Below, piece by piece: positions 49,173 to 59,133 of a stretch of DNA of 64,000 bases. Source of the DNA: Halobacillus hunanensis. Lineage in GTDB: Bacteria; Bacillota; Bacilli; Bacillales; Halobacillaceae. Where the stretch lies: positions 749,001-813,000 of the forward strand of contig NZ_FVZB01000005.1 in assembly GCF_900166655.1 (NCBI RefSeq). The letters are read 5' to 3'. Position 1 is the stretch's first letter. Every line of letters begins with the position of its first letter. The notes under the pieces are model-generated. The model was given only the letters and a program-made list of their open reading frames with translations. It was not told the DNA's origin and made no database searches. The position numbers and the translations under genes are program-made.

Positions 49173-50093
49173 CTAATGTTGGTATGCTTCGAAAGGTTTG
49201 ATCATTGCTCGGATCGTTTCAATATAGGGCATGTGAACGTTGTGCTCTTTACCTAGCCGTAAAGCGCCTCCGTGGAGATGCTCAGCCTCAAGTGGCAACC
49301 CTTTCCTGCGATCCTGGTGCATAGAGGAAGTGGCTTCATGCTCAAGATTTTGTAATTGTTTAAAGGCTTTTTCAACATGCTCATCCGTTAAGTGAACCTG
49401 ATGAGCCGCAGCCAGCTCTTTCATTTCTTCGAGCATTCGTTTGGCAATCAGAAAGGTTTGCGGGTAGGTACGCACTTCTCCAATAGGCAGATTGGTTGCT
49501 GAAGTAATTCCTGAGAAGGCTGTAATAAACATATATTTTTTCCAAATGTCTTCTAAGATATTTGGACTTAATCTCCCATTAAAGTTAGCCTGATTACAAG
49601 CTAATGATAATTCTTCACAAATTTGCTGTTGGGAAGGGTGTAACGGTCCAAATACAAGGTCGTGAAACGAACTTGTATGCACAACATGCCCTTTGTCATC
49701 AAGAGTAGCCATAATGTAAGAAAGCCCTCCGAGTACGGCTTCTTCTCCCAGTTCCTTTTGTAAAATGGGGATGTGCTCTACTCCGTTCAAGACAGGATAA
49801 ACCTTTGCACCTTTTTGGACAAGCTGCTTTAACCAGTGCAGTGTTCCTTCGAGGTGATAGCCTTTTACAGCTAGAAAAACAAGGTCAGGATCTTCAATTT
49901 CTTCCGGACTCTCAGCAATGATCACGTCTTCAGCGGTATAATCTCCCTGTTCGCTATGTAAAATCAATCCGTTTTCCTTTAACTGTTCTGCCCGTCCAGA
50001 CCGCACAAGGTTGACGACTTCATGACCAGCTTCTTGCCAGCGTGTTCCGAAATACGCCCCTAGTGCTCCTGCGCCTAAAATAACGATTTTCAT
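49173..50093 (-). CDS. panE: 2-dehydropantoate 2-reductase
   Basis: A 306-residue ketopantoate reductase that makes D-pantoate with NADPH for coenzyme A synthesis. The N-terminal motif is ILGAGALGAYFGTRW (about residues 4-18); LVFLAVKGYHLEGTL has the conserved Lys (about 77), and the C-terminal catalytic Lys/Asn region IWKKYMFITAFSGITSATN is present. Paralogues of this family are frequent in Bacillaceae, so the exact substrate is likely but not certain. It is 14 bases after the small membrane-protein gene. Confidence 0.88.
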   Translation of the reverse strand: MKIVILGAGALGAYFGTRWQEAGHEVVNLVRSGRAEQLKENGLILHSEQGDYTAEDVIIAESPEEIEDPDLVFLAVKGYHLEGTLHWLKQLVQKGAKVYPVLNGVEHIPILQKELGEEAVLGGLSYIMATLDDKGHVVHTSSFHDLVFGPLHPSQQQICEELSLACNQANFNGRLSPNILEDIWKKYMFITAFSGITSATNLPIGEVRTYPQTFLIAKRMLEEMKELAAAHQVHLTDEHVEKAFKQLQNLEHEATSSMHQDRRKGLPLEAEHLHGGALRLGKEHNVHMPYIETIRAMIKPFEAYQH

Positions 50094-50107
50094 AAAAACA
50101 CCTCTTT

Positions 50108-50422
50108 TTAGTTATTGGTCTTTCGCTTTGCTTTTCCTGTTTCCTGCCCAGCATCAATCAAGAGTACGAGAGCTGCAGCCGTGTGAAGCATCCAGCCAAG
50201 GATGGGGATCGCTCCAAGAAAACTGGCTACCATTCCGACGATGCTGCCTGAACTGAACTTTGAATCTTTAATGGAAATAATCAAAGTTATAGCATGGAGG
50301 ATAAACATGACTAATAGTGCCATCCAGCCGGTACTGATTACAAAGGCGCCTCCGGCGATCGGAATAGCCAGAAGGCCTTCGGCAACCCCGGTCACCCATT
50401 TCATTAATGTCGTACGCTGCAT
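50108..50422 (-). CDS. Small membrane protein, unknown
   Basis: A 104-residue protein with three to four hydrophobic helices (about residues 12-33, 35-55, 62-92) and a charged C-terminal tail (DAGQETGKAKRKTNN). No family recognised. AAAGGAG precedes the ATG at 50422. It is followed after 14 bases by panE, so the two are likely co-transcribed. Confidence 0.7.
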   Translation of the reverse strand: MQRTTLMKWVTGVAEGLLAIPIAGGAFVISTGWMALLVMFILHAITLIISIKDSKFSSGSIVGMVASFLGAIPILGWMLHTAAALVLLIDAGQETGKAKRKTNN

Positions 50423-50572
50423 AACGATTCTCCTTTAGCTTATTTGTAACGATGGTTTATTCTATTATCTCATTCGCTTCATGATTTATAAAAAAATACG
50501 CCTCTGCTTCTGACCATTCCCTTTTCTAACATAAATCATTCACCATTTTTTTGTGGATATCCTTTATTTTTT

Positions 50573-50604
50573 ATAAAAAAAGCTGACCTAATGAGGGCAG
50601 CTTT
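50573..50604 (-). terminator. Terminator of mreBH
   Basis: AAAGCTGCCCT/AGGTCAGCTTT hairpin with a U run on the minus strand, about 55 bases past the mreBH stop codon. Confidence 0.8.
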
Positions 50605-50657
50605 TCGGTGACATATAAAGGATTCATGAATTCTAGAAACTAAGGAATGGTATTGTC

Positions 50658-51665
50658 TTACTTCGTTGCTTTCTGAAGCTTTTGAATCATTTTCAGGGAA
50701 CGGCCTGTGCCAATGGCTACTGATTCTAATGGCGATGGAGCCATATGGACAGGGACAACGATGACATCTGACAGCCATTCCTGCATGCCTTTTAGTAAAG
50801 AGCCGCCTCCTGTTAAAATAACCCCATGATCAACGATATCTCCGCTTAATTCTGGAGGGCATTCCTCTAAGGTAGCACGAATCGTTTCAAGGATTTGTTC
50901 CAGCGTTTCTTTTAAGGCACCTTGAATTTCGGTAGAGGAAAGTTCAATGGTTTTAGGTAAACCAGTTACCATATCGCGTCCTCGCACATCCATTTTTTCC
51001 TCGGGATGGTCGATAAGCGCATAACCGACTTCCATTTTAATTTGTTCTGCTGTTCGCTCACCAATCAAAATGTTGTAAGCTTTACGAACGTATTGAATGA
51101 TTTCCTCGTCCATAACATCGCCGCCTGTTCGAATGGAGCGGGATGAAACGACTCCACCGAAAGAAATAATGGCCACCTCAGTAGTTCCCCCGCCAATATC
51201 AACGATCACATTTGCAATCGGTTCATCGACAGGCAGGTCAGCCCCAATCGCTGCAGCAATCGGTTCTTCAATAAGGTGTACGGTTTTCGCACCATAGCTT
51301 TTTACAGCATTATGAATGGCTCTTCGTTCTACAGAAGTAGAACCGGACGGGGTACAAATGACAACGGTTGGCTTGCGCATTGAAATACCTGATTTCTTGC
51401 TTACTTTCTTTAATAATTCTTTCAGCATTTGAGCTGTCATATCGTAATCAGCAATGACACCATCCCTTAAGGGGCGGACTGGGATGATATTTTTCGGTGT
51501 CTTCCCGACCATTTCTTTCGCTTCTTTCCCAACGGCCACGACATTTTTGGTTTCCGTATCATAGGCGACGACGGAAGGTTCATTTAGCAGAATTCCCTTG
51601 GATTTTGAATAGATTAATATATTGGCTGTTCCTAAATCGATTCCGATTTCAGCATTTGATAACAT
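50658..51665 (-). CDS. mreBH: Rod-shape actin homologue MreBH
   Basis: A 335-residue bacterial actin. Phosphate-1 motif [13 protein letters not shown] (about residues 7-19), phosphate-2 [16 protein letters not shown] (about 158-173) and adenosine motif [13 protein letters not shown] (about 286-298) are intact. Length equals that of B. subtilis MreBH, and the gene stands alone, unlike mreB (with mreCD) or mbl. It forms membrane filaments that guide lateral wall synthesis and the LytE hydrolase. In B. subtilis it is controlled by sigI; ACCCCCATAA at 51728-51737 (minus strand) is a possible but weak sigI-like -35. Confidence 0.87.
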   Translation of the reverse strand: MLSNAEIGIDLGTANILIYSKSKGILLNEPSVVAYDTETKNVVAVGKEAKEMVGKTPKNIIPVRPLRDGVIADYDMTAQMLKELLKKVSKKSGISMRKPTVVICTPSGSTSVERRAIHNAVKSYGAKTVHLIEEPIAAAIGADLPVDEPIANVIVDIGGGTTEVAIISFGGVVSSRSIRTGGDVMDEEIIQYVRKAYNILIGERTAEQIKMEVGYALIDHPEEKMDVRGRDMVTGLPKTIELSSTEIQGALKETLEQILETIRATLEECPPELSGDIVDHGVILTGGGSLLKGMQEWLSDVIVVPVHMAPSPLESVAIGTGRSLKMIQKLQKATK

Positions 51666-51830
51666 GTAGACGTACCTCCATAAGATGACAGATTCTCTTA
51701 TAATTCTTCTTTTATTTTAAAAGGTTTATGGGGGTCATACAACAGGAATTTAATGGGGGACAGCAGGTAGTCGACAGGCGTCTAGGACGTGTATAATAAC
51801 AGTAACGTTAGATGAAGGAGTTTTTTCCTA

Positions 51831-52577
51831 ATGGAAAGGTATTTAAAACATCATGAAATTATAAATAAAACAAAACAAATAAGTGACTCGTACGTGCTTG
51901 ATCAAGGGGTTTTCGATGAGGTTATCGACCAGCTTCTAAATAGTGAACTAGATTCAGAGGATGTGATTTTAGAAGGATTTCAACGGCTGCTTCAAGAAGT
52001 AGATTATGAAATAGGGCGGATGGAGCATTTTGCGAACTTAACAGCAAGTTGTTTTAAAGGCTGTGCCTTCTGCTGCTATTTTCCTATTGTTTTAAGTAAA
52101 ATGGAAGCCAAAATAATGTTTCGTTCGATTGAAAATTTTTCAGAAGATCGCAAGAAGGCTATCTATGATCATTGGGACCTTTATTATGAAAAATATGCAA
52201 AAACTCTGAAGGAAGCGGCAGGAATGGATCATAATGCAGATGAGACGAAGTTGGCCTATAAAAAATTGAATCTCCCTTGTCCGCTGCTTGATCCTGAAAC
52301 ACAAACGTGTATGGCTTATGAGGTGAGACCCATCCCTTGTCGTACTTATTTAAATTATGCTGATCCGAAGGTATGTGCAGAACAACATCTGCCTCAAGAA
52401 CCATCCAGTTATGAGTTTTTATACAATCATTATTTTGAAGCTATTAACGAGCTGGTCCAAGTGCTCTATGAAAATGGAGAGAATGTATTAGTCGATTATC
52501 CTGGTGACGTATGGAGTTATGACTACCTGCCTGTTTGGATTGAAAAATGGAGAGAGGGGACATGGCATGAGCTTTAA
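51831..52577 (+). CDS. YkgJ-family cysteine-cluster protein
   Basis: A 248-residue protein whose cysteines form the YkgJ/CxxCxxxxCC-type metal cluster: CFKGCAFCCYFP (about residues 67-78), then CPLLDPETQTCMAYEVRPIPCRTY-type spacing (three Cys, about 151-173). The rest is helical. It likely chelates zinc or iron; no enzyme activity is known. AAGGAG precedes ATG 51831. Its end overlaps the MOSC gene by 11 bases. Confidence 0.88.
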   Translation: MERYLKHHEIINKTKQISDSYVLDQGVFDEVIDQLLNSELDSEDVILEGFQRLLQEVDYEIGRMEHFANLTASCFKGCAFCCYFPIVLSKMEAKIMFRSIENFSEDRKKAIYDHWDLYYEKYAKTLKEAAGMDHNADETKLAYKKLNLPCPLLDPETQTCMAYEVRPIPCRTYLNYADPKVCAEQHLPQEPSSYEFLYNHYFEAINELVQVLYENGENVLVDYPGDVWSYDYLPVWIEKWREGTWHEL

Positions 52578-53202
52578 AGTGCTTTCGTTAAACGTGGGAA
52601 GGCCTGAAAATTACTCGACAGATAAAGGAGAACTAAGAAGTGCCTACCGAAAACAACCAGTAACTGAACCGGTGTATTTAAGCTCTTTAAATTTTTCTGG
52701 AGATGAACAGGCGGATAAAAAACATCATGGCGGAGTGGACCAGGCCGTCTGTCTATATCCTGCTAACCATTACCGACACTTTGAAAAGGAATATGGCATG
52801 ACATTTCCTTATCCATCCTTTGGGGAAAATATTACGGTTGAAGGCATTCATGAGTGTGACACGCATATTGGGGATGTTTTTACGTTGGGGGAAGCTGAAG
52901 TGCAAGTAACGAAACCTCGGAAACCTTGTTATATCATAGCTCGTACCCACGGCATAGATGATTTACCGGCACGTTTAACTAAAACCGGCTTCACGGGATT
53001 TTATTTGCGGGTACTGAAAGAGGGAAATGTATCTCAAGGTGATGTGATGCGTTTAAAGCATGCTGACCCGGCAGGCGTAACGGTGGCAAATGTGAACGAT
53101 GTGAAGTTTAATGATCGGAATAATAAAGAAAAAATCAACCAAATTATTCGTGTAGAGGCTCTAGCAGACGACTTGCGCCAATCTTTATCAAGACGTCTAT
53201 AA
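52567..53202 (+). CDS. MOSC-domain protein (YiiM-like)
   Basis: A 211-residue MOSC protein, starting MSFKVLSLNVGRP. Family features are the KKHHGGVDQAVCLYPANHY block (about residues 58-76), YPSFGENITVEG (about 90-101) and the conserved cysteine in KPRKPCYIIA (about 122). MOSC proteins bind a molybdenum cofactor or carry sulfur; YiiM-type members reduce N-hydroxylated purines. Ribosome site GAGAGGGG lies inside the previous gene. Confidence 0.9.
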   Translation: MSFKVLSLNVGRPENYSTDKGELRSAYRKQPVTEPVYLSSLNFSGDEQADKKHHGGVDQAVCLYPANHYRHFEKEYGMTFPYPSFGENITVEGIHECDTHIGDVFTLGEAEVQVTKPRKPCYIIARTHGIDDLPARLTKTGFTGFYLRVLKEGNVSQGDVMRLKHADPAGVTVANVNDVKFNDRNNKEKINQIIRVEALADDLRQSLSRRL

Positions 53203-53222
53203 CTCGGAAAGGGGTAGCTGCG

Positions 53223-53594
53223 ATGGATTTTGGCCATATTATTGAAGAGAAAATTAAGCAGTCCATTGAGTCCGGAGATTTCGATCACCTGCCTGGAAAA
53301 GGAAAGCCATTACCTAAAGATGAGCTTGCCTACGTTCCTGATGATCTGCGGAATAGCTATCGTGTTTTAAAAAATGCGAATATACTTCCAGAAGAAATGC
53401 AGATCAAGAAAGACATCGTGCAGTTGGAGGAATTGTTGGCGGATTGCCATGATCCCGAGCGGCAATCTCATTTTCAGCATCAGCTCTCTGAAAAAAGAAT
53501 TCGATTTAATTTGTTGATGGAAAAGCGAAAAATGCAGCAAACGGGTGCTTTTCGCCAATACGAAGGAAGAATCAATCGCAGGTTTGGCTTTTGA
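53223..53594 (+). CDS. DUF1992 (DnaJC28-conserved-domain) protein
   Basis: A 123-residue protein that is nearly all DUF1992: MDFGHIIEEKIKQSIESGDF, then LPGKGKPLPKDELAYVPDDLR (about residues 22-42), ending in a basic NRRFGF tail. The domain is named from human DNAJC28 but lacks a J domain here. AAAGGGG precedes the ATG. It follows the MOSC gene by 20 bases. Function unknown. Confidence 0.88.
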   Translation: MDFGHIIEEKIKQSIESGDFDHLPGKGKPLPKDELAYVPDDLRNSYRVLKNANILPEEMQIKKDIVQLEELLADCHDPERQSHFQHQLSEKRIRFNLLMEKRKMQQTGAFRQYEGRINRRFGF

Positions 53595-53651
53595 CGTTGT
53601 TTATTTGTGAATAATTGATAGCTAATCTATTTTGCATGGGGGGGCTTCTAC

Positions 53652-54317
53652 ATGTGTGGACGATTTACCCTGGCAGTCAACGAGCCAGACATATTAAAGG
53701 AGTTTGAGCTGTCAAAACCGATCGAGCATTATGAGCCAAGATATAACATTGCCCCAGGACAAAAGGTTCTGGCCATAATCCATGATGGAACAAGGAAGCG
53801 GGCTGGCTACATGAAGTGGGGGCTTGTTCCATCATGGGCGAAGGACCCGAAAATAGGCTACAAGATGATTAATGCAAGAAGTGAGACGGTGCATCAAAAG
53901 CCTAGTTTTTCCTCACTTTTAAAAAGGAAACGCTGCTTAATCCTGGCAGATAGTTTTTTTGAGTGGAAAGTGTCGGATGGAAAAAAGCAGCCAATGAGGA
54001 TCAAACCTAGTACGCGAAAAGTATTCGCTTTTGCAGGTCTGTGGGATAAATGGACCGACAATGGGGAAGAGCTTTTTACCTGTACGATCCTGACTCAGGC
54101 AGCCAATGAGTTTATGGAAAACATTCATCACCGTATGCCGGTGATTCTGGGGTCTGAATTCCAGGAACAATGGATCGCTCCGAATTCCTGGGAGTCTGCA
54201 TATGCTCATCAGTTACTTCAGCAGATGACAATGGAGGGACTGGAGGCCCACAAAGTGAGTACGTATGTGAATTCTGCTAAAAATGAAGGGGCAGAATGTA
54301 TCGCTCCACTAACCTGA
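53652..54317 (+). CDS. SRAP-family DNA-protein crosslink protein (YedK/HMCES-like)
   Basis: A 221-residue SRAP protein that covalently caps abasic sites in single-stranded DNA. The catalytic Cys2 is exposed after Met removal (MCGRFTL); Asn in INARSETV, Glu in SFFEWK and His in HHRMPVIL complete the active site. GGGGGG precedes the ATG at a distance of seven bases. It is the last gene of a co-oriented run from the YkgJ gene and is followed by a terminator. Confidence 0.95.
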   Translation: MCGRFTLAVNEPDILKEFELSKPIEHYEPRYNIAPGQKVLAIIHDGTRKRAGYMKWGLVPSWAKDPKIGYKMINARSETVHQKPSFSSLLKRKRCLILADSFFEWKVSDGKKQPMRIKPSTRKVFAFAGLWDKWTDNGEELFTCTILTQAANEFMENIHHRMPVILGSEFQEQWIAPNSWESAYAHQLLQQMTMEGLEAHKVSTYVNSAKNEGAECIAPLT

Positions 54318-54348
54318 AATCAGCTTCGCTGCTGCTTTCAGGTTTTTT
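54312..54348 (+). terminator. Terminator after the SRAP gene
   Basis: ACCTGAAATCAGC pairs with GCTGCTTTCAGGT (one bulge), with T run; it overlaps the stop codon. Confidence 0.85.
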
Positions 54349-54476
54349 ATATGGGATGAGAAGATCATTCACGAGTCTCATTCCTTTTTTACTAGACATT
54401 CTCGTGATGGCCGGCTTTTTAGCCATTGTAGTATAATGTAAAAGGAGCAAGTAGAAAAGTAACGGAGGCTAAGTTC

Positions 54477-56660
54477 ATGCAAGATTCCAATTCTATTCAT
54501 ACCTATAAGCGAGCAATAAAGCATATTAAGGAACTTAAAAGCCAGCCATTAGATCCTCACACGCGCCGTGCTGTGGACGAAATCAGTTCTACTCTAAATG
54601 CATATGAACAAGGGAGCCATAACTTATTTAAAATGGCCAATTCTTTTGCTAGTACGCTTCTTGTTGATGACGAAGGGATGATTCAAGAAGCGAATGATTC
54701 ATTCTGTCAAATGCTTCAGATGGATAGATCTGATCTAGCAGGGGCCTCTTTGCTGTCTTTATTAACAAAAGATAGTCGTCTAGATTGGATAGAATACTCC
54801 GCTTCTAAGGGTGGGGGATTGTGGATAAAAGAACTGGCTTTTAAGGATGCATTGGGAGAAACGCGCTGGCTGTCTGTTTCCTGTGTACCTTTATCTTATA
54901 TTAGCAAGGGCGCAGTGTTCATACTGGGGAAGAAGTCGTCCTCTGTTGAGGAGTCCGGGCCCATAACGGCTGTCCAGGATGACTATAAAAGACTTGTCAA
55001 TGCGTTATCCAATTTAGTGTTCAAGGTGAGGTATGATTCGAAGACAAAAGACTACCGTTATGTGATGTTCGAAGGTAAGCTCGCTCATGAAATAAAATTG
55101 ACAACAGATTTTGTTTATGGAAAGAGCCTTAACGACTTATTTGGTTCCCATCAGGCTGCTTTTTACCGAAACCAGTACAGACAGGCATTTCAGCGAAAAT
55201 CAATTTCTTACAAACACTACTATAAAGACAGGATTTTTCTTACCACCTTATCTCCAGTAGAAGTTGAGGGGGAAGTGGTTGAAGTTATAGGGAGTGCGGT
55301 CGAAGTCACCATGTATGAACATGCCGAATCACGCATTCGCCATATGGCTTATCATGATCCATTAACAGATCTCCCTAATCGGAGAAAATTGCAGCTGGAC
55401 CTTGAGCAGTATATTGATTTGTCAGAACATATGTCACCTATGACGATCATGTTTTGTGATTTGGATCGATTTAAGTATGTGAATGATGCTATGGGCCATG
55501 CAGCAGGGGATCAAGTCATTAAAATGATGGTAAAGAGAATTACTGCCTGTTTAGGTGAAGAGGCTGCCCTGTATCGGCTCGGTGGTGATGAATTTGTGAT
55601 ATGTTTACAAGGTAACTCGCCATCGGAGCGCACAAGTCAGATCGGTAAGAAAATATTAGAGCAAGTCAGTCGTCCAATTAAATTAATGGGGAAAGAAGTA
55701 TTTATAACGATGAGCATAGGGGTTTCTACATTTCCTGAGGATGGCAGCACTTCACAGAAATTGATCGGCAAAGCGGATATAGCCATGCATTATTGTAAAA
55801 TAAGAGGAAGAGATAATCTTCTTTTTTATACAAAGGGAATGGATCGATCTTACAATCAACTTATTTCACTCGAAGGAGATTTACGTGAAGCAATTAGTAA
55901 AGAACAGCTGAGTTTACATTATCAGCCTAAAGTTGATGTGGAGACTGGATACATAAACGGAATGGAAGCATTAGTCAGGTGGAATCACCCTACGAAAGGA
56001 TTTATTTCACCGAGTGAATTTATCCCTTTAGCAGAAGAAACGGGATTAATTACTCAGATCGATGAATGGGTACTCTACGAAGCATGCCGACAAAATCAAC
56101 ATTGGATTGAAGCAGGCTATGCACCTGAGCGTGTAGCCGTAAACGTATCAGCTAACGAGATTCAGAAAGACGATTTCGCGTTAAAGGTTCAGAGAATTCT
56201 GGAGAGAACGGGATTGAATCCACGTTATTTAGAAATAGAAGTTACTGAAAGTAGTGTCATGCAGCATACAGCGGAATGTATTCGCACTATGCAATGTTTG
56301 AAGGGGATGGGTGTCTCCCTTGCAATAGATGACTTTGGAACTGGTTATTCATCATTGAGTTATTTGAGGCAATTTCCTATCCACCAGTTGAAAATAGACC
56401 AGACCTTCACGAAAGACGTCCTTACAGATCCGAGTGATGCTGAGATTGTAAAAGCAATGATTCAGCTTGCCGATGCATTTAAGTTAGGTGTAGTAGCTGA
56501 AGGGGTTGAAAGTGAAGAGGTTCTTGATTTCTTAAGGGAAAACCAATGTGAATCCTATCAAGGATATCATTTTAGTAAACCGCTGTCGCCAGAAGGAATG
56601 GTTCAGCTGCTGACAAAAAGAACGACTTATACATCAAAAGACTCCCAGCGTTCCCGCTGA
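54477..56660 (+). CDS. PAS-GGDEF-EAL cyclic-di-GMP signalling protein
   Basis: A 727-residue soluble protein: PAS-like domains at about residues 50-150 and 175-280, GGDEF at about 285-455 and EAL at about 465-715. The cyclase motif RLGGDEF is intact, with no RxxD inhibitory site at the usual position before it. The phosphodiesterase motifs EALVRW, NVSANE, EVTESS, DDFGTGYSSL, KIDQTF and AEGVESEE are all present. Both activities are possible; PAS input should decide. It is monocistronic with a terminator. Confidence 0.95.
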   Translation: MQDSNSIHTYKRAIKHIKELKSQPLDPHTRRAVDEISSTLNAYEQGSHNLFKMANSFASTLLVDDEGMIQEANDSFCQMLQMDRSDLAGASLLSLLTKDSRLDWIEYSASKGGGLWIKELAFKDALGETRWLSVSCVPLSYISKGAVFILGKKSSSVEESGPITAVQDDYKRLVNALSNLVFKVRYDSKTKDYRYVMFEGKLAHEIKLTTDFVYGKSLNDLFGSHQAAFYRNQYRQAFQRKSISYKHYYKDRIFLTTLSPVEVEGEVVEVIGSAVEVTMYEHAESRIRHMAYHDPLTDLPNRRKLQLDLEQYIDLSEHMSPMTIMFCDLDRFKYVNDAMGHAAGDQVIKMMVKRITACLGEEAALYRLGGDEFVICLQGNSPSERTSQIGKKILEQVSRPIKLMGKEVFITMSIGVSTFPEDGSTSQKLIGKADIAMHYCKIRGRDNLLFYTKGMDRSYNQLISLEGDLREAISKEQLSLHYQPKVDVETGYINGMEALVRWNHPTKGFISPSEFIPLAEETGLITQIDEWVLYEACRQNQHWIEAGYAPERVAVNVSANEIQKDDFALKVQRILERTGLNPRYLEIEVTESSVMQHTAECIRTMQCLKGMGVSLAIDDFGTGYSSLSYLRQFPIHQLKIDQTFTKDVLTDPSDAEIVKAMIQLADAFKLGVVAEGVESEEVLDFLRENQCESYQGYHFSKPLSPEGMVQLLTKRTTYTSKDSQRSR

Positions 56661-56689
56661 AAAGAGCCGCTCTCCGAAGCGGCTCTTTT
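56660..56689. terminator. Bidirectional terminator between GGDEF/EAL and symporter genes
   Basis: AAAGAGCCGCT pairs with AGCGGCTCTTT, with T run on the plus side. Confidence 0.85.
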
Positions 56690-56697
56690 GTCTCAAA

Positions 56698-58077
56698 TTA
56701 TGAAGCTGAATTGCGTGCTCGTTTTTCTTCGGCTTTTTCTTGTTTGGCCACTTTCAAGAACTTATTTGTTTCAGCTGCAACAACTCCTGACAGGAGCAAG
56801 AGGCCGATTAAGTTCGGGAAGGCCATTAAGCCGTTCATAACGTCTGCGAATTTCCAAACTGTATCAAGCTGTGCGACTGATCCCACAAGTACAAACAGGA
56901 CAAAGACAGCTTTATAGGCATTGATGCCGCGGCCGCCAGTTAAATATCCGAAACATTTCTCGCCATAATAGGACCAGCCAACGATTGTAGAGAAGGCAAA
57001 GAATATTAAACCAAGTGTAACGACGTAGGCACCTATATCTCCAAGGAAGACTTCAAAGGATTCCGAAGTTAAATCAGCACCTTCTAATCCTCCGCCATAT
57101 TCCCCAGCCATTACAATGGTTAAACCCGTTATACTGCAAACAATAATTGTGTCGATGAATACCTGAGTCATCGATACTAAAGCTTGTCGGCCAGGGTAAT
57201 CCGTTTTTGCGGCAGCAGCTGCAATAGGAGCAGATCCTAAACCTGCTTCGTTGGAGAACACACCTCGAGCTACACCATAACGAATTACAGTACCAAGAAT
57301 CCCTCCCCCGACAGCATTGGCTGAGAATGCATCAGAGAAAATTGTTCCAAGCGCTTGTGGAACTAAATCAAAGTTTAAGACAATTATGATCAATCCGCCG
57401 ATAATATAAAAGACAGCCATGATCGGGACGAAAAACGCGGTAACTTTTCCGATACTTTTGATACCACCTAAAAGGACGAGACCAGCAAAGAAAGTAAGAA
57501 TAATTCCAGTCACCCAAGTTGGGACATTGAAGGTGGTTTCCATAACATCAGAGACAGAGTTTGATTGAACCATGTTCCCGATACCGAAGGCTGCCACAGC
57601 ACCAAATATGGCAAAACAAACACCCAGCCATTTGGCCTTTAGTCCACGTTCGAGATAGTACATAGGGCCGCCGGACATTTTTCCATCTTTACCCGTAACC
57701 CGATATTTAACCGCAAGGATAGCTTCGGCATATTTTGTCGCCATACCGAATAAGGCTGATATCCACATCCAAAAAACGGCCCCGGGTCCACCGAGAACAA
57801 CGGCTGTCGCCACACCGGCAATGTTCCCGGTACCAATTGTAGCGGCTAAAGCTGTTGTTAAGGCTTGATAATGTGAGATGTCACCTTTTTCACCTTTTTG
57901 AGGCTTGCTTGGTTTAAACGCAAGTTTCAACGCATACGGAAGGGTCCTGAATTGCAGGAAACCCAGACGCAACGTTAAGTATATTCCTGTTCCTACTAGA
58001 AGAACCAATAGGACAGGACCCCAAACAATCCCGCTTGCCCAACTTAAAAATTCATAAATGACTCCTTGATCTTCCAT
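56698..58077 (-). CDS. Alanine/glycine:cation symporter (AGCS/AlsT family)
   Basis: A 459-residue Na+-coupled amino-acid importer with about eleven membrane helices. Family signatures: QALTTALAATIGTGNIAGVA (about residues 67-86) and GVFSNEAGLGSAPIAAAAAK (about 266-285). A charged tail (KQEKAEEKRARNSAS) ends it. A TTGACA lies on the minus strand upstream. Alanine or glycine is the usual substrate; some relatives carry glutamine. Confidence 0.94.
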   Translation of the reverse strand: MEDQGVIYEFLSWASGIVWGPVLLVLLVGTGIYLTLRLGFLQFRTLPYALKLAFKPSKPQKGEKGDISHYQALTTALAATIGTGNIAGVATAVVLGGPGAVFWMWISALFGMATKYAEAILAVKYRVTGKDGKMSGGPMYYLERGLKAKWLGVCFAIFGAVAAFGIGNMVQSNSVSDVMETTFNVPTWVTGIILTFFAGLVLLGGIKSIGKVTAFFVPIMAVFYIIGGLIIIVLNFDLVPQALGTIFSDAFSANAVGGGILGTVIRYGVARGVFSNEAGLGSAPIAAAAAKTDYPGRQALVSMTQVFIDTIIVCSITGLTIVMAGEYGGGLEGADLTSESFEVFLGDIGAYVVTLGLIFFAFSTIVGWSYYGEKCFGYLTGGRGINAYKAVFVLFVLVGSVAQLDTVWKFADVMNGLMAFPNLIGLLLLSGVVAAETNKFLKVAKQEKAEEKRARNSAS

Positions 58078-58293
58078 GTGACTCCCCCTAACTTTTTTGA
58101 AAAACTTGTATTTACCTTGTCTTTATATTAAATATTCCGAAAATTACTCCAAATTGTCAAGTCCATATCTTTAAAACCATAAGGTATTTGGTTTTATTTT
58201 GAAGCACGGAGGGGAAATAACCAACATAATGATGAATGATTTAATTTTTTTCGATATAATCTGTAATAGATGAAATAATAAAGATGGGGGACA

Positions 58294-58782
58294 ATGAAAA
58301 TGATTCACGTATTATTTGTTTGCCTGGGGAACATTTGTCGTTCTCCGATGGCAGAGGCGATATTGCGAGATCTGATTAACAAAGAAGGATTAAGCGATCA
58401 TATTACAGTTGATTCAGCTGGGATTGGCCACTGGCATGTGGGGGCTTCCCCGCATGAAGGAACCCGAGATATATTAGATCAAAATCGTATTTCCTATGAA
58501 GGGCTTGCAGCAAGGCAAGTAGACCCTTCAGACTGGGACAGGTTTGATTATATTATTGCTATGGATCAAAAGAACATGAGGGACTTACAAGGGATCCGGG
58601 AGAAGAATGGAGTAGTTGTAAAAATGTTTATGGATTACGTTTCAACTCATGATAAAAAGGATGTACCCGATCCCTACTTCACAGGAAACTTTGATGAAGT
58701 GTACGAATTAATAAGCCAAGGCTGTGTGGGACTTCTGGAAGAAATTAAACAAAATGACAGAAATAAGGAGGAATTATCATGA
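58294..58782 (+). CDS. Low-molecular-weight protein-tyrosine phosphatase
   Basis: A 162-residue LMW-PTP. The P-loop VCLGNICRSPMAEA (C-x5-R-S, about residues 9-22) and the general-acid loop VPDPYF (about 123) are complete. It starts at ATG 58294 with ATG 58300 as alternative. It removes phosphate from tyrosine or arginine on proteins; YwlE- and YfkJ-like paralogues differ in preference and I cannot choose. It overlaps the next gene by four bases. Confidence 0.93.
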   Translation: MKMIHVLFVCLGNICRSPMAEAILRDLINKEGLSDHITVDSAGIGHWHVGASPHEGTRDILDQNRISYEGLAARQVDPSDWDRFDYIIAMDQKNMRDLQGIREKNGVVVKMFMDYVSTHDKKDVPDPYFTGNFDEVYELISQGCVGLLEEIKQNDRNKEELS

Positions 58783-59108
58783 CAAAGCATAAGCTATGTA
58801 AAGGTATGGTATTAGGTGCCCTAGTTGGCGGTTCTGTAATGCTATTTGATAAAGGGACACGCCGTTATGTAACAGGTAAGACTCGAAGTGCAGGGACGTC
58901 ATGTAAAAAATTTGTCGCTCACCCATCTGCAGCGGTGCATTCAGTACGAATGAATTATGAATCATTTGCGCAATGTATAAACAAAGGTATTGACGATGTA
59001 TTAACAATATTAAATAAAGCTGAGGAAGCTCTCAACAAGCTAAGTGAGATCGAAAAAGATGTAAGTCAGAAGCTAGAAGCAGTAGATGATTCGAAGGAGG
59101 CTTCCTAA
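58779..59108 (+). CDS. YtxH-like small hydrophobic-N-terminus protein
   Basis: A 109-residue protein with one glycine-rich N-terminal hydrophobic stretch (KGMVLGALVGGSVMLF, about residues 8-23) and a basic, then coiled-coil-like region (LTILNKAEEALNKLSEIEKD). This layout resembles YtxH-domain envelope-stress proteins. It overlaps the phosphatase gene by ATGA and runs into the next gene, so all three are one operon. Confidence 0.72.
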   Translation: MTKHKLCKGMVLGALVGGSVMLFDKGTRRYVTGKTRSAGTSCKKFVAHPSAAVHSVRMNYESFAQCINKGIDDVLTILNKAEEALNKLSEIEKDVSQKLEAVDDSKEAS

Positions 59109-59133
59109 GCGGTCCAAAAGGGGAGAGTGCGTT

